Shown: positions 23,533-37,195 of the stretch, one piece after another
Layout: every line of letters begins with the position of its first letter
How positions within the stretch are numbered: the first letter of the stretch is position 1
Source: Rusavskia elegans
Taxonomy: Eukaryota > Ascomycota > Lecanoromycetes > Teloschistales > Teloschistaceae
Assembly: GCA_011316305.1 (NCBI GenBank)
Contig: SAUG01000109.1
Span: 62,001 to 126,000 of the forward strand
Length of the DNA: 64,000 bases
Direction of reading: 5' to 3'
Translations under genes and position numbers: made by a program
The notes under the pieces: model-generated
The model's input: the letters and a program-made list of their open reading frames with translations, nothing else
The model's database searches: none
What the model was told of the DNA's origin: nothing

Positions 23533-26500
23533 GTTTTTCTATTTAACTAGATACCAGAAGCGCTAGCGTACCTTTCGCCGATCTATAATTTATTCTACTT
23601 CGAACTAATTAGAATCTTCTTCCGGAAATTCTATTTCGACGGTAAAAAGTTTATTATTAACCGGAAGTCGGTTAAAAGGATTATTATTAATCGGCGTTGG
23701 TTTTAATTAGGTTATAGAAATAATAGAATAGATTTTTATAGTAGTAGAAAGTTTTAATTCGTATACGAGGTATCCGATTTTACGAATTACTTTAAACGGA
23801 CTAGCTTATTAATATAAAAGCTTTCGATTAGTAATATCTAACAGCGTATATCCGTAATAAAATTTTAGGAAAGCTTTATTACCTGATTTAAAAAATCTAG
23901 CTTTATATAGATTATTATACCTGATTTTAGAAAAAACGATACTAAAAGCTATTATATCTTTTATTTCTACGCGTTTAATAGGTTTTAGGCGCTTTATATC
24001 TTCTAGCGGTAAATCCGATAAAGTATTAACTATATTTTTAGATCGAAAATCTAGTACTAGTTTATTAGAGGCTATACTAGTAGCGAAACTAGTTATATTA
24101 TTAAACGCGAACTATAGAAATAGAATAGCTTTAATCTAGTTTTAATCCGAATATTCTATAAATTAGAAACGAAAACTAATTTCTACTATTTAATTAATAT
24201 ATTCCGATTATCTATCGATCTATAAATAATATACTATAGATACTAGGATTTTTATTTCTAGCTTCTAGAAGATCTAGCGCTGGAAGGATAATATAAATTT
24301 ATAATCTTTATTACTAATAATAGCTAATAGAATTTCTTTATTATATTTAAATAAAGCCGTAATAATAAAGTTTACCTAATTAACTACGGAATAAAAATTC
24401 TAGCTAGAAATTAATAGAATCTTCTTGGTATATTTATATATAATCGTTAGTATATAATCTTTATTAGAAAACTTCGTAGATAACGCGAGTACGAAGTCTA
24501 TTATAATTATATAAAATAGTACCTTCGGAGGAATTAGATTAAAGAAACTATAGAACCTATACCACTTCGTTACATTAAATTAATATTACTAGCAATATTC
24601 TATATATTTTTTAATCTTTTTATATATATTATAAATAAAGATCGATAGCTAGAGTTTTTTATATATATTATAATATCTTTAATAATACCGGTTATAAACT
24701 TCGCTAATAATTTTATCTACGAGTTTATCCGAGATATAGAGTTAATTTCGGCTATTTCTAGAAATATAGTAGAAAAATTAATTACGTATTCGGAAATTAA
24801 TACCTAGTATATAATATTCGTTATTTTTAATATTAGAATCTAGTTTCTAGAATCGTAGTATTATAATAATCTTGGTCTATTACTTATTATTAATATAGCC
24901 TTTTTTAATATATTACTTAAATTCGTCTGCTATTTTAAAAGATATTATATAGTATATCGATATAATAGTATCCGGAACGTATTATAGAATATATTTTTTA
25001 TTATTAAATTTAGTATTTCCGTATAATATATCTAGGATACCCTTTTTATTTTTAATCTATATATAGAAAACCTTTATCTCGAGTTATAGTAAAGTATTAG
25101 AAACGATATTAGTTTTACCTGCTTTATAGCGTAATTTAATATTAAAAACTAAAAGGTATTATAATTTACGAACGAATTTTAGATTTAATTTATCGGTACT
25201 TATTATTTTAAATAAAATCTATTTTAAAATCGGGATTACCGCCGAGTAATTAGTATATATAATTACTAGTAGCTTTTAAAAAAAATTAATAAAATAGCAA
25301 GCTTTTTTTATTATCTAGATAATCCCGGCGATTTCTAATTTGGTAAGCTAATAATTTTATTTAATACTATTAAAATCTTTATTTAGGAATATTATTAGCT
25401 ATATCTTTATAGATAGAAAATCTATATCGGAATCTCTTTAAATATAATAGATAATTACTACGAAGCCGAATTACTTTAATATATCTAGATTAATATAAAG
25501 CTTTTTTATAGGATCGAAATAATGGAAAAAAGTTAATAGTTCGAACGCTATTTATAGTATCCGATATAATTTCTTTTCTTCTAAAATAAGATTATATTTT
25601 AACTTCGTTAATTAGAATTTATATTTAAATCCTTTAAAACCTTATCCGAATCCTTTTATAAATAGAGTTTTTCTTTTTTATAGAGATTCGGTAAACTATA
25701 TATATCCTATAATTATATTATATAGCTAGTTAATTATTTCGAAATAGATTTCTAGATTTTATAAATATTTAGAAAAAGTTTTTTCCGAAATAGTTTTAAT
25801 TTTATTTTCTAAAATAGTTATTTCAAGTATATTAATACGTTATTTAAATAAACGAACTAAAGGATACTCTATAAATAATTTAGAAAGCGTAAAGTTTATT
25901 TATTTTTTTCGGAATAGGGCGAATATTTAATTTATATATTTTAGATATTTTTCTAAACCATATAAGAAAATAATAATATTATTTATATAGATTTTAACTA
26001 AATCTTTAAATAGACGGAATAGTTTGCCGGTCTGGCGCTATATATATAGCGGTAAACTTTTATATTCTATAAATACTACCGAAATATATTTCTATCCGTA
26101 ATAAAAAACTATAGTAAGCTTATAATAATTACGGCGTTAGATTCTAAACTAATAAAATTATTCTATAGTATTAATAATAGAAATATGGAAATATTCTAAT
26201 ACTAAAGCGATAATATCTATTTATAATAAAAGGAAATAACTATCTATTTTTATAATAGTATTAAAGCTTCGGATATTAGCTACTACTTGTTTCTTTTTTA
26301 TATCGTCTAGAAAAGTTCTCTATATTATAAAAATAGAGTATATAAAAAATATTAGCTATTCGAAATATTCTATTTTATTTTATTTATAGAGTTTATTAAA
26401 GGTTTTATTAAATTTAATATAGTCTATATAGTTTAGATTATAAACCTTTAAAGGCGCTAGCTTCGTTTTTTTTTTTTAAAGTATTAGTATCTATTTCTTT

Positions 26501-29500
26501 TTAGAAATATCTATTATAGTTTTCTAATCGGTAAATATATTTTAGTATTTTTTCGTAATAACGGCTGGTTATTATACTATTAGTAGTTTACTATAAACCG
26601 TAATACTATTAAGTAAACGGTATTCTGGTTTGGAATTAATAGATATAGTAAAGGAAATTAATTTAATAAATTCGATATTTTTAGCTAAATTCGCGCTAAG
26701 TTTCGCTAAACTTTTACTAAAATTTACTTTATTAATCGAGTAGAAGGCGTTCTAATTTATTAGAATATTCCGCGCGCTAACTATATTAGGTAATTCTAGA
26801 CGACGTATAGTTCTATATTATATAATCGCGACGGCAGCAAGTATCGCTATAACTTTAATAGCTATCTTTTTTACTAATTTTTTAATAGTATATTTAATAG
26901 TATTCTATATTAACTCTACTATAAACGGAATTAAATTAGAAACGGCGGTATAGTATCTTTTATACCGATTTTTAATAATTTTTCTAAACCGAGTTTATTT
27001 AGATAAAACTACCGGTAAATAGTTTACGTTATAGATATTTATAAAGCTAAGTAAAGCGTCGACTATATAAGTAAAAGTACTACCGTTAGAACTAAAATTT
27101 ATTTTCTGATTTAACTTTAATTTAGGTTTAAAAAAGAAATTAGAATTTTCGAAAATATTACTTCGATATTATATTAGAATTTCTATTATTCTATTGGATT
27201 TTAAATTAATATTAATTTAAATTCTAATAGTACGTCTAAGGTTAGGTTTTTTATATATATAGAAATCAAAGTTAATTTTTAAATTTTTATAACTACCGAT
27301 AATAATTTACTATTTTTAATAATCTAAAATTATTCCTTCCGGAATTAAAATATCTGTATCTAGTAGTAGATTAATTTAGAGATTTTTAATAATATAGATT
27401 ACTTTTATAAATTCTATAATAGTTAAATTATCTTTTAGATAGAAAATAAAAATAGCGATTTTATCGGTCCGATAGATTTATTTATCTATATTATAAATAG
27501 GAATCTTTTTCGATAGTTTTTTAATTTTAATACTTTCTAGAATAAATTTTCTATCGGATATATCCGAATAAAAGGCTAATAGAAATACGGTATAATAAAA
27601 ACGTTTAAAAGCTAAACCAGTTCCTATAATCTATTTACTATTTAAAGCGATTACGTAAGATATAGAAGTAATTCTTTTACTAGAAAATTATTTATCGGCG
27701 ATAAATATTTATATTTCGGCTTTATTACTTTTTGTATTTTAATAAACGATTTTAAAATATTTAAATAATTTATTACGTAACTTGAATAAGATATTATATT
27801 TCTAATACGAATATAAAACCTTCGGTTTAGTATCGACGAAATTCTAGCTAATTTCTTTATATTCTGACTTTTTATAAATTCTATTATAGTATTTAATCTC
27901 TTTAATATAAAGTTCGGCGGACCTATTACTATAATATCTATAGGCAGAATTCTATTTAGTATATTAGACGTAAACTTTTTCTATAATAGAATAATCTTCG
28001 TTATATATATCTTTATAAACTTTTATTTAATAGATTTATTAGAGCGGAACTTACGGCGTTAATCGTTAGAAATTTAGGCCGAAGTAAAGTTTTCTTTAAA
28101 ACTGATTATTATAAGGTTTCTAAAATTTATTACTATACGCTAGTATAAAGGTCTACTATATTAGAAAGGAATTTCTTTATAGATTTTCTAATCTACCTAC
28201 GAATATAGGACGAAAGGAATTCGCGCCGCTTTAAATAAAAGGTATTTCTAGTATATCTCTTTTAATAAAGGGAGGTTAATATTTCTAAAAAGACTAAAAA
28301 ATCTACTAAATTATAGAATACTAATATTTATATCCGATAGAATCGGAACTAAATATCGATTAGTATATTATATTTTCTAGTATCGGTTAGAGCCGGAATA
28401 GAAATAGATTCTCTATTTATTAATAGCTAGAGTTATTAGAAGGTATTCTTCGAAATTATCGGAAGTAGTTTTTTTTTATAGTTTAGATTTCGAGTTTATA
28501 ATTATTTATTAATCGAAAGAATATATTAACGGTAATTTTTTTTATTAGTTTAAAAACTAAAATAATATAAAAAGGTTTAGCGAGATCTATTTATATCTAT
28601 ATAATAATTTACTAAAAATTAATTATTATAGCGATTTTTATAGCTCGAAATCTAGTCTAACTGTATTCGCGAGATTCGCGATAGCGGTTTATATTTTCGA
28701 TAATATATTTTTCTTTATTTAAAATATATATTTTTTTTTCTATTAGTAGTTTAAAATTAATAATTAAAGCGTTAATCTATATATCGAAATCTTTTATTAG
28801 ATATTCTTTTTTTATATCTAAAAGTTCGTTAGAATACTATTATAGAGTTTTACTGTAAAGATATATCTATAAATTCTCCTTAACCTTACTATTTAATCTA
28901 GCGTCGTCTTTAACTTATTCGGTAAAAATATAGATATCGCGGAGGTAGATATTCTTACTTATATATTTAATATAAAGCCCGGTCTCGGCGGATTTATTAT
29001 TATAAAAGGAATAGAAGTAGCTAATATCGTCTATAATAAATTTCTTATATTTATCGGCTCTATTAAAAATATAGAAAGTTTAGTCGGTAGTAAAAGTATT
29101 TTTTTCCTTTATTAGCTTTATTAACGAAGTTCTATAAGCTTTATCTAAATTATAATATTCTATTCTTCTAATTTTTTAAAAAATCGTATTACTATAGAAT
29201 TAGAATTATAATCTCGCGTTATATTTGATTTCCGGCTTATACCCGTTTTAAATAAAGTAAAAAGGTCTGCTAGAACTTTATCGACCGTATCTTCCTTTTT
29301 TTTTATTTTTAAAAGAGATTCGATAATTTACGAAAATTTATATATATATAAGATCGTTCCGGAATTCTACTATATTTTTTCTAAAACGTTTAATAGCTAT
29401 TCGCGCTATAGTTCTACTATTTAACTTTTTATTAGATTATCTAGACGATCGGGATAGCCGGGAAAATAATTCTATTTTAATATCTATAATATTATCTACT

Positions 29501-29933
29501 TCGGTTCTAGAAAGTCTAAAATTGCTATAATTATTATATACGAAGTTTAATAAGTCTAGTATATCCTGGTACTAGTTAGTAGTATATTTAGAACCGGTTC
29601 TATCTATAAATTCGACGAGTTAATACCCGCGAAAAATAGTACTATTATTGAAAAATAAAAGTAGCTTGTCTGTTACTATTATAATTAATTAAAATCTAAT
29701 TAATAAGCCGGTTTATTTCTATCGTACCTAAATATATAAGATAGAATTAATAAAAAACGGTAGTTATTTAGTAAATACTGCTAATAAAGTATATTTAATT
29801 AAAATAATTAGTATTTCCGAAAATATAGATAACGTTGCTAGTATTATTAATATTTATAAATAAGAATTAGTATTAATAAACGCTATATATATATTATATA
29901 GTATCTATAAATAAATCTTTTATTACTACTAAT
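23533..29933 (-). pseudogene. gag-pol relic of element W
   Basis: The minus-strand frame reads an integrase C-terminal domain (FYYGYTLLDITNRKL, ~23,830-23,880) and a GPY-like PFKVIRKIGYLVYEL. The integrase core is at ~24,100-24,560 (DFVLALSTKFSNKDYILTII; SEYIN.IVEISFRF). RNase H is near 25,430-25,560 (FHYFDPIKKLYINLDILK.FGFVVIIYY). These match the fungal Ty3/gypsy order. RT, protease and gag should lie to the right, up to the 5' LTR at 29934; I did not secure motifs there. Every frame carries RIP stops. Confidence 0.7.
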
Positions 29934-30174
29934 TATTATAGATCAATTTATAATAATAATAATAGTTTAATATTTCTATATAAATAGAATATTTATCTAT
30001 AAATAAACGAACAAAGCTAAACGCTAGACCTAATTAGATAATAAATCCCGCAGGGCTAATAAGCCGCGGTTAACGGAGTTTAGTTAGCGTATTAGTCAGC
30101 CGATACTATCGGTCAGTACTTTTATATCCACTAAATTCCATATAAATTCCAGATAGTTCAAATAGTTTATAATA
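29934..30174 (-). repeat. 5' LTR of W
   Basis: 241 bp, direct repeat of 13855-14096, differing mainly by transitions. It is followed by the TSD copy GTAAA at 30175-30179. Confidence 0.82.
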
Positions 30175-30179
30175 GTAAA

Positions 30180-30595
30180 TTTATCGATTTTGCTTTTAAT
30201 ATTTATATACGTTTTAATAAAAGCAAAATAGTATATTTTAATATTATTAAAAGTTCTAGTTTAAATCAATTTATAATAAATAGCTAAAAAAAAATTTAAA
30301 AATTCGGCTTATTTTATCGCTCTAGAAAGATTTTATAAAAATATTTCTAGAAACTTTTATTTAGATTAAAAACCTATTTAATATATTATAGCTTGTAATA
30401 TTAATAAAATACTAATTACTATAGAGAATTGAATTAGAAATAGTTATATTATAGGTCTAATAATAATATTTATAACGGCGAAACTCGATATAGATAATAT
30501 AGTAGTTATATTTAAAATCTTTAAAATTAAAAAACTTTTTATTATAGATATTCTATATTATATAGACTATAAATATATTTAAAATATTAGAAAAA
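30180..30595 (-). other. Short stretch of V between W and Z
   Basis: About 415 bp of AT-rich DNA lying between the right end of W and the left end of Z. By position it belongs to the 5' region of V. No motif is readable. Confidence 0.4.
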
Positions 30596-30664
30596 TGTAA
30601 CGTCCCTATATATCAAATGGCGTTACGTTCGAGCCTAGCTATAGCCGTAGGCGTAGTCTGAACT
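30596..30664 (-). repeat. Truncated 3' LTR of Z
   Basis: On the plus strand it begins TGTAACGTCCCTATATAT, the conserved LTR terminus, and loses similarity after ~68 bp, where the LTR and part of the internal region are deleted. It keeps a true TG terminus, unlike most copies, where it has become TA. Confidence 0.75.
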
Positions 30665-30669
30665 ATTAA

Positions 30670-33387
30670 TACTCCGGTTTAAAAATCTTATAATTTCTTA
30701 ATTTTTAATATTATTTATATTATCTGCTTATTTTTATATCTTTTTTAGCTGCTAATATCCGCAGGAATATATCTTAAAAATAAAAAAAATAAGCTCCGGT
30801 CCGATATTCAAAATATTTTTAATAAATATATCGAAGCGCGACGTTATATCGAGTCTTTTCTAGATTCTAAAAAGGAGATTTATAATTAATATTTTATTTA
30901 GGAATCGGATCTCCGTCGAGTTTTTAGAAAGTAAAAACGTTTTATTATATATTATCGCGCTTTAAATAAACGTAAAAATAATTTTATTATTTAGAAATAA
31001 CGTATATTATCTCGTTTTAATAAATTAGATAATCTAGTTACATTTTACTTTTCCGTGGATTTTATACTAGCCGCGTAAAAAATATCTATTAAATTAATTC
31101 CTAGTATCGATTCGACTAATTTAGATTAATTTTTAAAGAAATTCGATTTATATAATATTTTAGATTTAGTATACGTATAAATAAATATCTAGTTAGAAAT
31201 TACTTTATATTATATCTATTTATACCGAATTATATATCGATATTATAAATTAAATACGGATTTTCTAAAATTTCCGTTAATTTTTATTTTTTAGTAACTA
31301 TTTTATCCTATAATAATAAAGTTAGAAACTATTTTTCTTTTAGTTATATATTTAGTATAGAATCTAATATTCTTTTTTATAGCTATTTTTCTAGTTCGGG
31401 TATAGAGTTATATTTAGTTTTTTCTATTTCTTTAATACTATTTTTATAGATCTTTTCAATATCTTTTATTTATAGTTTCTAGATTATTTTCTAGATTTTA
31501 TTATATTTTAGCGCCAGCTATAAAAGTAGATAGTAATATTTTTTCTAGATTTTTATTTCCTATATTTCGTCTCCTTTTTTAAAAAGATTATCGATTTCTT
31601 TAATTTATTCGTAATTTATATACGATTAATTATTCGGATTTTAATTTTAATCTTATACGATTCTAACGCTAGAAGCGTTAAACTAATTAAATTATATAAT
31701 TTTTTAGTATTTAAATATTTTACCGAAAACTCGAATTAAAGACTTTTAAAAAAACTAGATCTAGACTAAAATCTAGAAGAAAACCGTAATCTATTTAACT
31801 TTAATTAATTTAATTTCTTTCGATCGAATTAGCTATTTTAAACTAAGATAATCTACTATATAAATCCTCTTTATAAAAATTCTATATAAAACCGACTTTA
31901 TTAATAGAAAAAATTTAAGTATTTAGGTTAGCTTTCGAGGGATTCGAACCCCCGACCCGTCGGATTAACTCCGTTAACTCCGAAAAGCGCTAGATCCGCC
32001 GGGCCTCCAGGTCACGCAGCGTTACTACTGCGCCACCCAGGCCATTCGTAATTTATATTTAATATAATATCTAATTTTCTATATAAAAAGATTCTATATA
32101 TAAAAAAATATACTATTTATAGTTCTAACTTTTTTTCGACTATACTTTTTTATATTAATATTTTAGAAATTAATTTTTTCTATTTACTTTCGAATATAAT
32201 ATATTATCTAGAGTTTATAATTATTATAAAGTTCGAGACTTTAATAAAAATTTTTTTATTTTAACTTTAATATTTATAATTCTATTATTTTAACACGGAC
32301 GCTTTTAGATATATCCTTTAATCTAATTATATAGTCCTTTTATAATTTTATTTTTTTTCTTTCCGTTTATAAGAGCTATTATTTTATATTTTTTAATATT
32401 AACTTTAAATAATACTATAAGAGGTTTTTCGGTTTTATATAGTTTAAACTCTAATATTAGTTTCTTTATTACTCTTTTCGGTTTTATAAAATACTATCCT
32501 ATCTTTTCTTAATCTAATAGATAGATAAGATAATTATTATTATAGTAAACTATCTAATTTTTGTTATATATTTTCTAGTTTTATTTTAGATAATTTTTCT
32601 ATTACTTTAAACTAGTATTCGGTTATTTCTATTTTTTTTTAGTTAGGTAATTATTTTTAAGATATTTTATTATTTCGTATAAATAATAAACTTTAATTTA
32701 TAATTCTTTATTTTCGGTAGTATCGAATTCTATTCGGTTTCTTTTAGATTATCTTTTAATAGATTCTATTTTATTAAATATCTATTTATCTAGATATATT
32801 TTATACTATCTAGTATTAATTCTGATCGCTAGTTTAATAAAGAATACTAGCGAAACTAGTTTTTTAATTATTACTATAGCTTTTTTAACTTTTATATAAA
32901 ATCCTTTATAAAAGTAGACTTTTAAAACTAAAACCTTCTGGTTCGTTTTATAAACTAATATTCTAAGTTAAATAATATAGGTAGCTACCGATTTCTACTA
33001 TTTTAAAACTATTAGTTTCCTTTTTATTATTCTATTTTTATTATTATTTCCGAAAGTTTTTTTTATAATTATAATTAGATTATTAAAGATATTAAAAATC
33101 TATAATATTTTATTTTCCTTTTAACTTTTTAGATTATTAAAATAGTCTTTTATACAGGGCTATATCTAATTAAAAACTATCTTTTCTAAATATAATTTTT
33201 TTAAATAGAACTTTAATTATTTAATTCGGAAACTGGTTTATATATAATATAAAGTAAATATTTATCTAGATAAACTAGAATTTTAAGAATTTTTATCTCT
33301 TTTATAGATATTAGGCGTTGCTACTTTAATAGTATTACTTCGATCTATAGAGCGGGGTAATAAGACAGATATAGTAAATTATTAAAA
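30670..33387 (-). pseudogene. gag-protease relic of element Z
   Basis: The minus-strand sequence from 33,387 downward aligns with the plus-strand internal region of X2 from 34,257 onward: gag, a zinc-knuckle region near 32,650, then protease-like sequence, then the same 3' region of unknown content. A SINE (31622-32043) interrupts it. There is no RT or integrase between the LTRs, as in X2. Confidence 0.65.
31622..32043 (-). mobile_element. tRNA-headed SINE, copy 2
   Basis: 422 bp, the same length as copy 1 and ~80% or more similar by eye, with a better preserved head: B box GGGGTTCGAATCCC (complement at ~31,939-31,952) and GCCTGGGTGGCGCAGTAG. The flanking 15-bp duplication ATTCGTAATTTATAT is perfect (31607-31621 and 32044-32058). 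The interrupted sequence continues in alignment with the uninterrupted X2 copy near 35,590. Confidence 0.93.
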
Positions 33388-33778
33388 TAAAATATCTTTA
33401 TATATTAAAGGGCGTTATATTCGAGTTTAGCTATAGCTATAGATAGAGTCCGAACTATTAAATAGTAAAGGAATTCTAATATAAATTATTATAACTAATT
33501 CCGTATAGCCGCGAAAGTACGATTATAATATTATAAAGCGTCTTTATTATAGAGATAATTAAAACGAATAGTAGAAACGTATTCGATAATTATATTAATA
33601 ACTAACGAAAGAAGTTATTTAATAGAAGTAAGGAGCGATATATATAATAAAAGTAGTTAATAGTACCGATAGGTAGCTATCCGCTAAAAGTTTCTATTAT
33701 AAAAAACGGCTATAACGGCTATAGACGGCTATAGATAATTAGGCTCGTTTAACTAGCTAATCTTCCAGTATATCTGTA
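33388..33778 (-). repeat. 3' portion of the 5' LTR of Z
   Basis: It aligns with the ~409-bp LTR family in minus orientation until the MULE terminus at 33779. The missing first ~25 bp of this LTR are found at 45265-45291, on the far side of the MULE and its nested elements. Confidence 0.75.
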
Positions 33779-33847
33779 GGCACGGGATAGCTTTATACCA
33801 CGCGATATAATAAATCTACGCTATATATATAAAACGTCTCTAGTATT

Positions 33848-34256
33848 TATTACGTCCACGATTCCACAGAGGTTCCCTGGAAGATTGGTTAGATAAGCGA
33901 GCCTAATTATCTATAGCCGCCTTTAGCCGCTATAGCTATTCTTCCTAACGGGACTTTTAGTAGACGGCTACTAGTCGGCCTTTATAGTTACTTTTACTAT
34001 ATATATTACTTATTATTTCTATAGATAGTTTCTTTTATTAGTTATTAATATAATTATTAAATACGTCTCTACTATTCTCTTTTTAATTATTTTATAATAA
34101 AGATACCTTATAATATTATAACCGTACCTCTATAGGTATATAGGATTAGTTATAATAATCTATACTAGAATTTCTTTACTATTTAATAGCTCGGACTACG
34201 TCTACGGCTATAGCTAGGTTTAAATATAATACCCTCTAATATATAGGGACGTTATA
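33848..34256 (+). repeat. 5' LTR of X2
   Basis: 409 bp, beginning TATTACGTCCACG (TG to TA) and ending GACGTTATA. The terminal bases pair as a short inverted repeat around ACGT, typical of LTR ends. Confidence 0.88.
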
Positions 34257-34299
34257 TTTTAATAGTTTACTATATTAGTCTCGTTATCCCGATTTATAG

Positions 34300-35530
34300 A
34301 TTAAAGCGATACTATTAAAGTAGTAATACTAAATATCTATAAAAGAAATAAAGGATTTTTAAAGCTATAGGTTATTTAGATAAATATCTATTTCGTATTA
34401 TATATAAGCTAGTTTCTAAATAAAGTAGTTAAGGTTCTATTTATAATATTATATCTAGAAGGGGTTATCTTTAATTAAATATAGCTTTATATAGAAGATT
34501 ACTTTAATAACCCGGAAGAATAAAGAGAAGATAAAATAATATAGATCTTTTATATCTTCGGAAATCTTATTATAGCTATAAAAGAAGCCTTCGGAAATAA
34601 TAATAAGGATAGGGTAATAGGTAGGAAACTAATAGTTCTAAAGTAGTAGAAATCGGTAGCTATCTATACTATTTAGTTTAAAACGTTAGTTTATAAAATA
34701 GACTAGGAAAATTTAGTTCTAAAAGCCTATTTCTATAAAAGACTTTAGATAAAAATTAAGGAAGCTATAGCAGCGATCGAAAAGCTATATTTATTAGTAG
34801 ATCTTATCGAGCTCGCGATAAAGATTAATACTAGATAGTACGAAATATACCTAGATAAGTAGATATTTAGTAAAATAGGATCCGCTAAAAAAAAGCCTAG
34901 AAGAAACCTAATAGAGCTCGATACTACCGAAACTAAAGGATCGCGAACTAAAGTTTATTATTTATACGGAAAAATAGGATATTTTAAAAGAAATTACCTA
35001 ATTAAAAAGGTAACTAAAATAATTAAATACTTTTTTAAAATAATAGAAGAATTACTCTATAAATATATAGTAGAAAGCTAGTTAGTCTACTATAATAACT
35101 TATATCCTATCTATCTATCGGATAAAAAAGGGACAGGATATTATTTTAAAGAACTAAAAAAAACGTAGAAAACGAAGCTAATAATCGATTTTAAATTATA
35201 TAAAACCGAAAAACTCCTTATAGTAGTACTTAAAGTTAAAATCGGAGGCTAATAAATAATAGCTTTCGTAAACGGAAAGGAAAATAATAAAGTTATAAAA
35301 GGATATTATAATAAAATTATAGGATATCTCTATAGAAAAATAATAAAAAATAATAGAATCCTCGATATCGAAATTAAAATAAAATACGGATTAATCGGAA
35401 TAATAAATTTTACTATAATCGAAAATTAGAGAAGCTATATTATTTTAGGAAACGAGTAGAAAGAATTAATTTTAAAAAAAATAATAGAAAAGAATACTAT
35501 CGGTAAAAAATTAGAACTATAAATAATATA
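34300..35530 (+). pseudogene. gag and protease relic of X2
   Basis: The plus-strand frame reads a gag-like helical region (AIEKLYLLVDLIELAIKINT near 34,770-34,850) and a zinc knuckle (VYYLYGKIGYFKRNY for CX2CX4HX4C, 34,951-34,998). A retropepsin-like stretch follows (VKIGG..IIAFV.GKENN, ~35,235-35,280; ILGNE near 35,440). TAG and TAA stand at Gln and Trp positions. Confidence 0.65.
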
Positions 35531-35539
35531 TCTTCTAGC

Positions 35540-36786
35540 CTATAAAAACCTTTTATATAAAGAAATGAACGTCGTCTCTATAATAAATTATAACGATATT
35601 AAAAAATTAGATAAGAATTTTAAAAAAAGCGGAAAAGTCTGGAATATAAAAGTATAGAAAAAATACTACTATCTTCTATAATAACTTACCTAGAAATATA
35701 ATAAAAGTAGAGAAATAATCTAATAACTTTAGATAAATTATATTAAGAAAATATATTAAAGCGTAGTTAAAACTATAGATAAAATCAAATATTATAAACT
35801 AGATCAGATTAACTAGAATAAAGGAATACCGGACCTAGCGTTTAGTATATAGACTAGAGATAAAGAATTCGATTAGTATCCGTTATTATTATTATAGGAT
35901 AAAATAGTTACTAAAAAATAAAACTTAGTAGGACTATTAGAGGAACCAGAAATAACTTATAATATAAATATATAATTTAGAGTATATAAAATACGAAGAC
36001 GGAGAAATCTTTTACTAGACCTTTTTTAGGATTCTATATTTTCTATAGGTTAAAAGAAATTAAAATTTCTTAAAAACTAATCTAAATTATCTAAACTAAA
36101 CCTAGGTATTAATTTAAAGGACGCCTTTTACGCGGCTAGTATAAAACTAACGGAAAAGTAAAACGTAACCGGATTATTAAATTTATTAAACCGGGAAAGT
36201 ACGTATTACTTCTAAATAATAAAATTACTTTTACGTTTATCTAAAGCGCGATAATAGGTAATAAAACGCTTTTATTTACTAAAGAATCGGCGGAGATCCG
36301 ATTTCTAGGCTAAATACTTATTACGAATCTCCTTTTTGGAATTAAAGAAAGACTCGATACGACAGCGAGCTTCGGAATACTTATTAAAAATACCGGCGAT
36401 ATTAGAATAAAGTTTATTTTTTTTATCTTTAAAATATTTCCCTACGATAGTTAACGGAAAAAAATAAAGAAATAATAGAAATAATATATAGGTAGTATCG
36501 GATATTAGAAGATCGTACGACTTTTAAATACGAGTATATTTACTATAAATATTACTACTAACCTCGACCTTATACTCTTTTAAAGGATTACAGGTATATA
36601 AAGAATAAGGAAAAGGTATTATAATCCCTTTTAATTAAATACAGCGAAAAGACTTTAATCGATTTCCTTTTCGAGAACGTATAATAGAGGTATTAATAGA
36701 AAAAAAAGGAAAGAAAGGGGGAGAATACCTTTTTATACCCCGTAGACGGATTATACGCTAGGTAAAAAGCGATATAGGAAGAGCTA
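35540..36786 (+). other. 3' interior of X2, no recognisable domain
   Basis: About 1.25 kb between the protease-like region and the 3' LTR. It is less AT-rich than average (for example 36,290-36,420) and is shared with element Z, so it is a real part of this non-autonomous family and not a late insertion. I cannot read RT, RNase H or integrase motifs in it. Confidence 0.5.
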
Positions 36787-37195
36787 TATTATATCTACGA
36801 TTCTATAGAAGTTCCCTAGAAGATTAGTTAGATAAGCGAGCCTAATTATCTATAGCCGCCCTTAACTACTATAGCCGTCTTTTCTAACGGGATTTTTAAT
36901 AGACGGCTACTAGTCGGCTTTTACGGCTACTCTTACTATATATATTATTTATTATTTCTATAGATAGTTTCTCTTATTAGTTATTAATATAATTATTAAA
37001 TATATTTCTACTATTTTCTTTTTAATTACTTTATAATAAAGATATTTTATAATATTGTAACTATACTTTTACTGGTATATAGGATTAGTTATAATAATCT
37101 ATACTAGAACTCCTTTACTATTTAGTAGCTCGGACTACGTCTACGGCTATAGCTAGGCTCAAGCGTAACGCTTTCTGATATACAGAGACGTTACA
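36787..37195 (+). repeat. 3' LTR of X2
   Basis: 409 bp, direct copy of 33848-34256, beginning TATTATATCTACG and ending GACGTTACA with the original CA preserved. It is followed by the TSD GTATT. Confidence 0.88.

Larger units (their letters stand above)
13855..30174 (-). mobile_element. Ty3/gypsy element W, full length, split by element Y
   Basis: Two ~241-bp LTRs (13855-14096 and 29934-30174) are flanked by the same 5-bp duplication GTAAA (13850-13854 and 30175-30179). The pol relic is on the minus strand: integrase C-terminal part 23,570-24,050, integrase core ~24,100-24,560, RNase H ~25,430-25,560. Subtracting Y (14635-23527 plus its TSD) leaves ~7.4 kb, the expected size of an autonomous gypsy element. 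W is inserted in V. Confidence 0.85.
33848..37195 (+). mobile_element. LTR element X2, gag-protease only
   Basis: Full-length 3,348-bp element with 409-bp LTRs (33848-34256 and 36787-37195) and a perfect 5-bp TSD GTATT (33843-33847 and 37196-37200). The 2.5-kb interior holds gag with a zinc knuckle, a protease-like region and ~1.2 kb I cannot assign. RT, RNase H and integrase are absent, so it is non-autonomous. It is inserted in the MULE. Confidence 0.88.

Noticed and set aside
31929..32043. Functional tRNA gene
   Set aside because: A and B boxes are present but the acceptor stem does not pair, and the sequence is the head of a 422-bp repeated unit with its own 15-bp TSD, so it is a SINE.
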